Positions 33,035 to 40,767 of a DNA stretch of 56,980 bases are shown one piece after another (the first letter of the stretch is position 1; each line of letters begins with the position of its first letter). A program made the position numbers and the translations under genes. The notes under the pieces were generated by a model. That model worked only from the letters and a program-made list of their open reading frames with translations, was not told where the DNA came from and ran no database searches. The DNA is from Bacteroidales bacterium (GTDB lineage: Bacteria > Bacteroidota > Bacteroidia > Bacteroidales > Bacteroidaceae), in NCBI GenBank assembly GCA_004556745.1, contig SFFY01000009.1:1-56980 (forward strand), given 5' to 3'.

Positions 33035-33805
33035 TTATAAAGATTGCCGGCGGCGGAACTCGGCGCATACCACAGCCGTGGCGACTGCTACGTTAAGGCT
33101 TTCCACGGTTGCCGCATCTTTGGGAAAAGGCGGTATGAGCAGGCGGCTGTTTACGAACCGAGCCACCTCGGGCGAGATGCCGTTGCCCTCGTTGCCCATC
33201 ACGATGATGCCGCAGGACTGCAAATTTTGGTTTTGATAAAGGTCTGCGCCGTCAAGGAAGGTGCCGTAAATGTTCACTTCGTTTGCCGAAAAGCCGGACA
33301 GCCATTCCGCCAAATTGCCTCTGCGCAGACTGACCCTCGTGAGTGCACCCATCGTGGCCTGAACCACCTTGGGCGAAAAGGCATCTACGCACCCTTCGGA
33401 AAGGAAAACGCTGCGAATGCCGAACCAGTCCGCCACGCGCAGGATTGTGCCCATGTTGCCGGGGTCTTGCACGGAGTCGAGGGCCAGTATCAGGTCTTCT
33501 TTCGGCGAGAAAGCCGAGAGCGGCGCATCGGCGGGGCGCTCGAAAAGTGCCCAAACCTGATGGGGCGTGGTGAGGAGCGATATTTGCCGCAGTTCGTCGG
33601 GCGTAGCGATAAGGCAGACGGCAGAGGCGGGCGCAGGCGGCGCGGCACGGAAATATTCGGCAGTGCCCACGAGCGTGCGGCACTTGAAGGCGGGCATGAG
33701 TTCCGCCACGAGTTTCGGCCCTTCGGCAATGAACACGCCGGCCTCATCGCGCTGCTTCTTGCGGGCAAAGGATTTGAGTTTTTTGAGTTCGTTCTTGCTG
33801 AGCAT
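33035..33805 (-). CDS. TrmH-family (SpoU) RNA 2'-O-methyltransferase
   Basis: A 256-residue SPOUT-class enzyme. The N-terminal RNA-binding part (about 1-85, KKLKSFARKKQRDEAGVFIAEG) precedes the knotted SAM-binding domain with the three SpoU motifs: LDSVQDPGNMGTILRVADW, MGNEGNGIS, and LLIPPFPKDAATVESLNVAVA. It methylates the 2'-hydroxyl of an rRNA or tRNA nucleotide; the target cannot be deduced. It is divergent from tamL, a pairing I associate with Bacteroidales genomes. Confidence 0.9.
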   Translation of the reverse strand: MLSKNELKKLKSFARKKQRDEAGVFIAEGPKLVAELMPAFKCRTLVGTAEYFRAAPPAPASAVCLIATPDELRQISLLTTPHQVWALFERPADAPLSAFSPKEDLILALDSVQDPGNMGTILRVADWFGIRSVFLSEGCVDAFSPKVVQATMGALTRVSLRRGNLAEWLSGFSANEVNIYGTFLDGADLYQNQNLQSCGIIVMGNEGNGISPEVARFVNSRLLIPPFPKDAATVESLNVAVATAVVCAEFRRRQSL

Positions 33806-33909
33806 GATTGCTTCGTTAATGGAAATGCCTTGCGGAGAATAAGGCGGGCGCAGGCATACGCACCCGCAGCAACAGGCATTATCTTATAAGAAACCTTTAT
33901 TTTTGAAAG

Positions 33910-33917
33910 CAAAACTA
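33910..33917 (-). promoter_or_regulatory. Promoter -7 box of the RNA methyltransferase operon
   Basis: Minus strand TAGTTTTG matches TAnnTTTG. It gives a leader of about 100 bases and is back to back with the tamL promoter 24 bases away. Confidence 0.45.
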
Positions 33918-33940
33918 CAAAGTAATTTCCAATAAACGCG

Positions 33941-33948
33941 TACCTTTG
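33941..33948 (+). promoter_or_regulatory. Promoter -7 box of tamL
   Basis: TACCTTTG ends seven bases before the annotated ATG at 33956, implying an mRNA with almost no leader. Confidence 0.55.
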
Positions 33949-33955
33949 CGCTTAA

Positions 33956-36304
33956 ATGCACAGGATATTCCACATAAAGCCATATATTATTTGTCTCTGC
34001 AAGTCCGCCGGCGGGCTTTGGGGCTTTGTGTGCGCCTTGCTGATCTCCCTGTTTTTCCTTTCCGCCTGCTCGTCTACGAAGTTTGTGGGCGAGGACGAAT
34101 ACCTGCTCTCCGACGTGAAGGTGAAGACCGAAGACAAGACGGTGAAAGCGTCTTCGCTGAAAGGCGTGCTGCGACAGAAGCCCAACTCGCGTTGGTTCAA
34201 CCTCTACAAAGCACCCCTGCACATCTACTCGCTCTCGCGCCGCGACACCACGCGCCACCGCCGCTGGAACCGTATGCTTCGGCGCCTGGGCGAGGCACCC
34301 GTGATTTACGACTCCGTGCAGACGGAACTGTCGGTCCGTGCCTTGGAGCAGGCACTGCAAAGCAAGGGTTACCTGCACGCGCAGGCAACGTCCAAGACCG
34401 AAGTGGCGGGCAAGAAGAAGAAGCGCGTCACCTACACGCTGCTACCCGGCGCAAGGCATTACATAGATTCTTTATCATACGAATTTGACAACGCTGACAT
34501 CGAGCGCATTGTCCGCGCCGACTCGCAGGCGTTCAAACTGCATCGCGGCCTGCCGCTCGACCTTTCCCTGCTCTCTGCGGAGCGCGACCGCATCATCTCC
34601 CTCTTAGGCGAAAAGGGACGATACGGAGTGCACAAGGAATACATCAGCTATCGCGCCGACACGCTCACGGGCAGCACAGGCGCAGTGCTTACACTGCGCT
34701 TCAAGAAACCTGCCGGCACGGACGAGCGGGCTTACAAGGAGCGGCGGTTCAGCAATGTGAATATATACGAGGGGAACGAGGAGGACGAGGACGAAACCGT
34801 GGACTATCGCGGCCTGACCTTCCACCTCGGGCGGCGCAAGACGATGAACAAGCGCGTCTACTTCAACCACATTCTCCCCGCCCGCGACAGCCTTTACAAG
34901 GAAACGATGATACAAGGCACGTACGCCGCGCTCGGCAGCCTGCCCTGCGTCAATTCTTCAAACATCAGGATACGCGAGAACGCCGCTCCCGACTCTACGC
35001 TCGACGCTGATATATCCGTGAAATTCAACAAACCGCACACCGTGGGCATGGAACTGGAAGGAACGAACACGGCGGGCGACTTCGGCGTAGCGGCTTCGGT
35101 GAACTATGCCAACCGAAACCTTTTTCGCGGTGCGGAGGTGCTTTCGCTGAAATTGCGCGGCGCATACGAGGCCATCACGGGACTGGAAGGCTACGACGGG
35201 CGCAATTATTTAGAATGGAATGCCGAGGCAAGCCTCAAATTTCCCTCGCTGCTTGTGCCCTTCCTGCCCATACAGCGCGGCAAGCGCATCAAGGCTTCTT
35301 CGGAAGTGACCGTTGTGTTTTCCTCGCAAAACCGCCCGGAGTTCCACCGCCGCGTGCTTACCGGCTCGTGGGCGTATCAGTGGAGCAAAATCACGAAGCC
35401 GCGCGTGCGTCATCGCTTCGACCTGCTCAACCTCAACTACATCTTCATGCCGGTCATCTCTGAAACGTTCCGCAACGAATATCTCTCGGGCGACGACCCG
35501 CGCTACGGCATTTTGCGTTACAGTTATGAGGACCTCTTTATCATGAAGATGGGCTACGGCTTTACGTTCAACTCGCTCCGCAGCAACTCGGCGGCCGGGC
35601 TTTATCAGACCAACGGCTATCAGATTAAGGTAAACGTGGAAACGGCGGGCAACCTGCTCTACGGCATCTCAAAACTCACCCACGCGCACCGCAGCGCAAC
35701 GAAAGATGCCTACACGTTCCTCGGCATTGCCTACTCGCAATATGCGCGGCTGGACTTTGATTTCAGCAAAAGCATCGTCTTCACCGACCGCACCTCTATG
35801 GCGATACACGCCGCCTTCGGCATCGCGCAGCCTTACGGCAACTCCACAATCCTGCCCTACGAACGGCGCTATTTCGCCGGCGGTGCAAACAGCGTGCGCG
35901 GTTGGAGCGTGCGCGGGCTCGGACCGGGAACGTTTAAGGGCAAAGACGGAAAAATCGACTTTATCAACCAGACGGGTAACCTCAAACTCGACCTGAGCGT
36001 GGAGTGGCGCGCGCAACTGTTCTGGAAACTGCACGGCGCATTCTTCCTCGACGCTGGCAACATCTGGAACACGCGCAAATATGCCGACCAGCCCGGCGGC
36101 GAATTTCGCTTCAACAAGTTCTATCGGCAGATCGCCGCAGCCTACGGCGTGGGCCTGCGCCTTAACTTCGACTACTTTATCTTGCGCCTCGACGGCGGCA
36201 TGAAGGCGGTAAACCCCACCGAGGGCGAAGAGCGCTATCCCTTGATCCACCCGAAGTTCAGCCGCGACTTTACGCTGCACTTCGCCGTGGGGTTGCCGTT
36301 CTGA
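33956..36304 (+). CDS. tamL: TamL-type Omp85 outer-membrane assembly lipoprotein
   Basis: A 782-residue protein with a signal peptide ending in lipobox LSAC (Cys38), POTRA-like domains (about 45-400) and a C-terminal Omp85 barrel (about 410-782). The barrel loop signature is GGANSVRGWSVRGLGPG (about 641-657) and the chain ends VGLPF, a barrel-closing aromatic residue. A lipidated TamA relative is characteristic of Bacteroidetes (TamL), thought to assist outer-membrane protein insertion with a TamB partner. No tamB is adjacent. The start is the first Met; given the promoter position a longer leader is unlikely. Confidence 0.85.
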   Translation: MHRIFHIKPYIICLCKSAGGLWGFVCALLISLFFLSACSSTKFVGEDEYLLSDVKVKTEDKTVKASSLKGVLRQKPNSRWFNLYKAPLHIYSLSRRDTTRHRRWNRMLRRLGEAPVIYDSVQTELSVRALEQALQSKGYLHAQATSKTEVAGKKKKRVTYTLLPGARHYIDSLSYEFDNADIERIVRADSQAFKLHRGLPLDLSLLSAERDRIISLLGEKGRYGVHKEYISYRADTLTGSTGAVLTLRFKKPAGTDERAYKERRFSNVNIYEGNEEDEDETVDYRGLTFHLGRRKTMNKRVYFNHILPARDSLYKETMIQGTYAALGSLPCVNSSNIRIRENAAPDSTLDADISVKFNKPHTVGMELEGTNTAGDFGVAASVNYANRNLFRGAEVLSLKLRGAYEAITGLEGYDGRNYLEWNAEASLKFPSLLVPFLPIQRGKRIKASSEVTVVFSSQNRPEFHRRVLTGSWAYQWSKITKPRVRHRFDLLNLNYIFMPVISETFRNEYLSGDDPRYGILRYSYEDLFIMKMGYGFTFNSLRSNSAAGLYQTNGYQIKVNVETAGNLLYGISKLTHAHRSATKDAYTFLGIAYSQYARLDFDFSKSIVFTDRTSMAIHAAFGIAQPYGNSTILPYERRYFAGGANSVRGWSVRGLGPGTFKGKDGKIDFINQTGNLKLDLSVEWRAQLFWKLHGAFFLDAGNIWNTRKYADQPGGEFRFNKFYRQIAAAYGVGLRLNFDYFILRLDGGMKAVNPTEGEERYPLIHPKFSRDFTLHFAVGLPF

Positions 36305-36361
36305 TAATGATAATAAAACTACTCGTTGGTGGAATTAACTAAGATTTTGACAAAAACCATA

Positions 36362-36747
36362 AAAACCGCTTGCTCCGTTTGAAGCCCAAGGGCACGCCGC
36401 AGGGCTTAACGCCGAGCATTAAAGCCTTGTGGCTTTTGCTCGTCCTTAATCCCGGCGGCTGCGGTCGGTGCCCGACCGCTTCAAACGCCGCAAGCAAAAA
36501 ACAGAAAAAAGTGGACGATTACTTTTTATTGTAAAAGCAAAGAAGCAATGCTTTACTTTTTTCTGTTTTTTGCTTGTCCTGTGTGGGCGGGCGGGAACCG
36601 ACCGCAGCCAGTAGGGGCGTTTTGCAAAACGCCCGGTAAATGGTTGACTGCATCAGTCGAGCCTTTCGGCGCACACGGCGGGCGTTTTGCAAAACGCCCC
36701 TACTCCGATAAGGCGAGCCGATAGGCCCACACAGGACAAGCGGTTTT
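36362..36747. repeat. Composite nested hairpin region between tamL and the metallohydrolase
   Basis: The outer inverted repeat AAAACCGCTTG (36362-36372) and CAAGCGGTTTT (36737-36747) encloses several hairpins. First, CTTGCTCCGTTTGAAGC (36369-36385) with GCTTCAAACGCCGCAAG (36478-36494). Second, a middle palindrome CAAAAAACAGAAAAAAGT with ACTTTTTTCTGTTTTTTG (36495-36572). Third, CTTGTCCTGTGTGGGC (36573-36588) with GCCCACACAGGACAAG (36725-36740). The third hairpin holds a complete GTAGGGGCG element in its loop. On paper the unit folds as a three-armed, cloverleaf-like structure. It accounts for most of the 525-base gap. Confidence 0.8.
36611..36704. repeat. GTAGGGGCG palindromic element, copy 3, nested in a TGTGTGGGC hairpin
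   Basis: GTAGGGGCGTTTTGCAAAAC, unpaired centre GGTAAATGGTTGACTGCATC..., then GGCGGGCGTTTTGCAAAACG and CCCCTAC. It is very close to the copy at 14322-14416, differing at a few positions. It lies exactly in the loop between the TGTGTGGGCGGGCGGGAACC arm and the CGATAAGGCGAGCCGATAGG arm of the surrounding hairpin. Confidence 0.85.
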
Positions 36748-36829
36748 GATTGTTTTTGTATATTCCAACCAACAAGTATAAAAGCCATAGATTTCCATAA
36801 AACCAACCTCCTACCCTCTCTCTAATACC

Positions 36830-37630
36830 ATGACCCAATTCATCAGTCTCGGCAGTGGCAGCAGCGGGAACGCCTATTACTTGCGTTCGGCCGACCGCGC
36901 GCTATTGCTCGACTGCGGACTTGTATATCGCAACCTCGAACCGCTCTTTTCCAAATACGGCCTTTCTAAAAACATCGCCGCCATTCTGCTCACCCACGAG
37001 CACGCCGACCACGTGCGGGGCGTGGGCAGGACGGCCGAAGTGATGCACCTGCCCGTCTATGCCACGAAAAAGGTTTACGAGGCAATGTTTCAAAGAAAAT
37101 ACGTTACGCGGCCCGTGCCCGAAGCCTTGCGCCGTTGCCTCGAAGTGGGCAAGCCGATTTGCATCGAACCTTTCACCGTCACGCCGATACATGTGCCGCA
37201 CGACAGCGCAGACAATGTGGGCTACTTTATCGACTGCGGCGACGGCACGCGCCTGCTGCTGCTGACCGACGTGGGCGAGTTCCTGCCCGAAATGGAGGCA
37301 TTCGTGCCGCAAGCCACGCACATCGTTATCGAAACGAACTACGACCCCGATATGCTGCGCACGGGCAAATATCCGGCACGCCTGAAACGGCGTATTGCCT
37401 CGGGCACAGGACATTCGGCCAACCCCGACACAGCCGCCTTCCTCGTGAAAACGCTCACGCCCGCCACAAAGCACATCTTCCTCTGCCATCTCAGTGCCGA
37501 CAACAACCGACCAGAACTGGCGCAGGCTACCGTGACCGAAACCCTGCGCCGCGAGCGACCCGACCTCGCCGAACTGCCGCCCATCACGCCACTGCCAAGG
37601 CTCACGCCGTCGGGAGTTTATGAGTTATAG
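36830..37630 (+). CDS. MBL-fold metallohydrolase (YycJ/WalJ-like)
   Basis: A 266-residue metallo-beta-lactamase-fold protein. It starts ISLGSGSSGNAYYL, typical of the YycJ branch, and has the di-metal motif THEHADHVRG (about residues 56-65). Later metal ligands probably include H122 region in PHDSADNVGY, D in LLLTDVGEF and H in FLCHLSADNN. YycJ-type proteins are thought to be exonucleases or DNA-processing enzymes acting on 5' ends, but the substrate here is not shown. The stop codon overlaps the beginning of a hairpin repeat that separates it from the next gene. Confidence 0.85.
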   Translation: MTQFISLGSGSSGNAYYLRSADRALLLDCGLVYRNLEPLFSKYGLSKNIAAILLTHEHADHVRGVGRTAEVMHLPVYATKKVYEAMFQRKYVTRPVPEALRRCLEVGKPICIEPFTVTPIHVPHDSADNVGYFIDCGDGTRLLLLTDVGEFLPEMEAFVPQATHIVIETNYDPDMLRTGKYPARLKRRIASGTGHSANPDTAAFLVKTLTPATKHIFLCHLSADNNRPELAQATVTETLRRERPDLAELPPITPLPRLTPSGVYEL

Positions 37631-37740
37631 TAAACAAGTAAACGAGTAAACAAGTAAACAAGACAAGTTACTCATCTAAAATATAATTAGCAAGACATAT
37701 CTGTCTCGTCTACTCGTTTACTTGTCTACTCGTTTACTAA
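37629..37740. repeat. GTAAACRAGT hairpin element, copy C
   Basis: Left arm from 37629 (AGTAAACAAGTAAACGAGT...) and right arm ending 37740 (...TACTCGTTTACTTGTCTACT) form a stem of about 40 bp. The central part CAAGACAAGTTACTCATCTA ... AGCAAGACATATCTGTCTCG is nearly identical to the copy at 44632. It starts within the upstream stop codon and ends 18 bases before the next start codon. Confidence 0.85.
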
Positions 37741-37757
37741 GAAAAAAACGTCTTCCC

Positions 37758-40703
37758 ATGTCCCGCCTGCCCAACCTTAGAGAAATCGTGTTGCGCGACA
37801 CGCCATTTGCCCGCCTCATGACGAAGCGCATCTACAACGTGCTGCTCATCGCCACACGCTACGACGCGTTTACGCTTGAAGACGACGGGCGCGTGGACGA
37901 ACTGATTTTCAACGAATACACCTCCCTAAGCCTGCGCTATCCGCCGCGCTTCACACGCGTTACAGACGAGGAGGCTGCGCTCGCCGAACTCGAAAACCAT
38001 AACTACGAGTTGGTCATCGTGATGCCCAACATGGCGGGGCGCGACATCTTTGCCGCAGCCGCGTCGATCAAGGAGCGTTACCCCGCCCTGCCCATCGTGG
38101 TGCTCACGCCCTTTTCACGAGAAGTGCGGGAACGCATCGCCAAAGCCGACCTCACGGCCATCGACTACGTGTTCGCCTGGCTCGGAAACCCGGAACTCCT
38201 GCTGGCCATTATCAAACTCATCGAGGACAAATGGAATGCCGACGACGACCTCGCCGAAGTGGGCGTGCAGAGCATTCTGCTCGTGGAAGACTCCGTGCGC
38301 TTCTATTCCTCCGCCCTGCCCCACCTCTACCGCATCGTGCTGGAACAAAGCCGCGAGTTTTCGAAAGAGGCCCTCAACGAGCACCTCAAGACGCTGCGTA
38401 TGCGCGGCCGCCCAAAAATCATGCTGGCACGCTCTTACGAAGAGGCAATGCAGGTGCTCGACTGCTACGGCGACAACCTCCTCGGCATCGTTTCGGACAT
38501 GAGTTTTATGAGAAACGGAGAGAAAGACGCGCTCGCGGGCTATGCCTTGGCCAAGATGGCAAAAGAGCGCGACGCGCACCTGCCCTTCATTCTCGAATCG
38601 AGCGAGGCGGGCAACGCCGCATACGCCGAAAGGCTCGGCGTGCCGTTTATCCATAAAAACTCCAAGACTTACCCGCAGGACTTGCGCCAAATCATTATGG
38701 ACCAATTCGGATTTGGCGACTTCATTATCCGTGACCCGAGCACGGGCAAGGAAATCCTGCGCATCACCAACCTTAAAGACCTCCAGCAAAACCTCTACAA
38801 TATTCCCGACGAGGCTTTGCGCAACCACCTTTCGCACAACCACTTCTCGCGCTTCTTCTACTCCCGCGCCATGTTTCCGCCCGCCGAATTGCTGAAAAGG
38901 GTGGACGTGAGCGAATATGCTGAAATGGACGAGGCGCGGCGCTTCATCTTTGACATCATCGTGGAATACCGCCGCATCAAGAACTCGGGCGTGGTGGCGG
39001 AATACCGCAAGGACCGCTTCGATGCTTACAGCAACTTCGCCCGCATCGGCAACGGCTCGCTCGGTGGCAAAGGGCGCGGCCTCGCGTTCATGGGCACTCT
39101 CGTCGCCGGACACCCGCGCCTCGACGACGACCGCATCTGCGTGAATATTCCCCGCACGGTGGTGATCTGCACCGACATCTTCGACGAGTTTATGGAGCGC
39201 AACGGGCTTTACCCCGTGGCTCTTAGCGACAGCAGCGACGCGGAGATACTCGCGGCTTTCGAGCGCGGCGTGTTGCCAGAAGCACTTTTAGACGACCTCC
39301 TCGCGCTCTTCGACGTGGTGGACCACCCCATCGCCGTGCGCTCCTCGGGCGTGCTGGAAGACGCGCACTACCAGCCGTTTGCCGGCGTATATGCCACTTA
39401 CATGGTGCCGCGTGTGAGCGACAAGCAGGCTATGCTCGCCCTGCTGCGCTCCGCGATAAAGGCCGTTTACGCCTCGGTATTTTTCAAGGACAGCAAGGCC
39501 TATATGACCGCCACGCAAAACCTTATCGACCAAGAGAAGATGGCGATTGTGCTACAAGAGGTAGTCGGCTCGGAGCACGGTCAATACTTTTACCCCACCC
39601 TTTCGGGCGTGGCGCGTTCCTTGAACTTCTACCCCATTGGCGAAGAAAAGCCTGCCGATGGCGTGGCAAAGGTGGCATTAGGTTTGGGCGCATACATCGT
39701 GGACGGCGGCAAGTCGCTCCGCTTCTGCCCCGCCTATCCGCACAACATATTGCAACTGAGCGAACTGCGCACTGTCCTGCGCGAGGGACAGAAGGAATTT
39801 TTCGCCCTCGACCTTTCCATGCTCCAGCAGTCACCCGAAACGGACACGGAATATAATATCCGGCACTTGCCAGTAGCGGCTGCCGACGACCCGGAAACGC
39901 TGCGCTACGCGTTTTCCACGCTTAGCCTTGAAGACCAACGGCTCACGCCGGGCGGCGCGGGTGCGGGGCGGCGCGTGGTGACGTTCTCCAACATTCTCGA
40001 ATACGATGCATTTCCCCTCGCGCGGGTCATCTCCGACCTGCTGCGCATTGGCAGCCGGGGCATGGGCAGACCCGTGGAACTGGAATACGCCATGGACATC
40101 CGCGAGGGCAAGGCCTATTTCTACCTCTTGCAGATACGCCCCATCGTGGACGTTTCGGAAGAAACGGAACTCACGCCCGACGACCTTTCGCGCCCCGCGC
40201 TCATCAGCAGCACCTCGGTGCTGGGCAACGGCATGGTGGAAGATGTACATTATATATTATATGTACGCTCTGACCGCTTCGACGCGTTGCGCTCCCGCGA
40301 CATCGCCGCCGAAATAGGCAATCTCAACGAGCAACTGACGGCTCGCGGCGAAAGTTACGTGCTTGTAGGGCCGGGGCGTTGGGGCAGCAGCGACCCCGCG
40401 CTGGGCATTCCCGTGAAATGGTCGCACATATCGGGCGCCAAGGCGGTGGTGGAATGCGGGCTCGAGGACTTCCGCGTAGACGCAAGCGAGGGCACGCACT
40501 TTTTCCAAAACCTCACGTCGTTTGGCGTGGGCTATTTCACCATTCGCCCCTACCAGGGCGACGGCACGTTCGACGAAGCCCGCCTCAACGCTATGCCCGC
40601 CGAATACGAGTCGCACAGCCTGCGCCTCGTGAAGTTCCCCACCCCGCTCTTCATCAAGATGGACGGGCGGCACAGCCGGGGCATCATAAGGGCGAACAAT
40701 TAA
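37758..40703 (+). CDS. Receiver-fused PEP/pyruvate-binding (PPDK N-type) protein
   Basis: A 981-residue protein of a conserved but little-studied group often labelled phosphoenolpyruvate synthase. Residues about 18-150 form a receiver-like domain whose phospho-acceptor is not evident (ELVIVMPNMAGRD). Residues about 170-320 form a second receiver with acidic pocket LLVEDS, an Asp in GIVSDMSFMRNG (about 246) and a Lys in IHKNSK. From about 427 there is the ATP-grasp domain of PPDK/PEP synthase (ARIGNGSLGGKGRGLAFM, VRSSGVLEDAHYQPFAGVYAT). The swivelling His domain and the PEP-binding barrel are absent. Instead the C-terminus has a distinct block VGPGRWGSSDPALGIPV (about 868). The Met at 37758 was preferred over one inside the hairpin. 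Confidence 0.75.
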   Translation: MSRLPNLREIVLRDTPFARLMTKRIYNVLLIATRYDAFTLEDDGRVDELIFNEYTSLSLRYPPRFTRVTDEEAALAELENHNYELVIVMPNMAGRDIFAAAASIKERYPALPIVVLTPFSREVRERIAKADLTAIDYVFAWLGNPELLLAIIKLIEDKWNADDDLAEVGVQSILLVEDSVRFYSSALPHLYRIVLEQSREFSKEALNEHLKTLRMRGRPKIMLARSYEEAMQVLDCYGDNLLGIVSDMSFMRNGEKDALAGYALAKMAKERDAHLPFILESSEAGNAAYAERLGVPFIHKNSKTYPQDLRQIIMDQFGFGDFIIRDPSTGKEILRITNLKDLQQNLYNIPDEALRNHLSHNHFSRFFYSRAMFPPAELLKRVDVSEYAEMDEARRFIFDIIVEYRRIKNSGVVAEYRKDRFDAYSNFARIGNGSLGGKGRGLAFMGTLVAGHPRLDDDRICVNIPRTVVICTDIFDEFMERNGLYPVALSDSSDAEILAAFERGVLPEALLDDLLALFDVVDHPIAVRSSGVLEDAHYQPFAGVYATYMVPRVSDKQAMLALLRSAIKAVYASVFFKDSKAYMTATQNLIDQEKMAIVLQEVVGSEHGQYFYPTLSGVARSLNFYPIGEEKPADGVAKVALGLGAYIVDGGKSLRFCPAYPHNILQLSELRTVLREGQKEFFALDLSMLQQSPETDTEYNIRHLPVAAADDPETLRYAFSTLSLEDQRLTPGGAGAGRRVVTFSNILEYDAFPLARVISDLLRIGSRGMGRPVELEYAMDIREGKAYFYLLQIRPIVDVSEETELTPDDLSRPALISSTSVLGNGMVEDVHYILYVRSDRFDALRSRDIAAEIGNLNEQLTARGESYVLVGPGRWGSSDPALGIPVKWSHISGAKAVVECGLEDFRVDASEGTHFFQNLTSFGVGYFTIRPYQGDGTFDEARLNAMPAEYESHSLRLVKFPTPLFIKMDGRHSRGIIRANN

Positions 40704-40706
40704 AAC

Positions 40707-40745
40707 ACAAAGCAGGCAGAGAGCAATACTCTCTGCCTGCTTTGT
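40707..40745. terminator. Bidirectional terminator between converging genes
   Basis: ACAAAGCAGGCAGAGAG (40707-40723) pairs perfectly with CTCTCTGCCTGCTTTGT (40729-40745), a 17-bp stem with a five-base loop. It lies between the converging PEP-binding protein and tyrosine kinase genes; flanking T runs are modest. Confidence 0.75.
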
Positions 40746-40767
40746 ATTGTATGTACCAGAAACCTGT

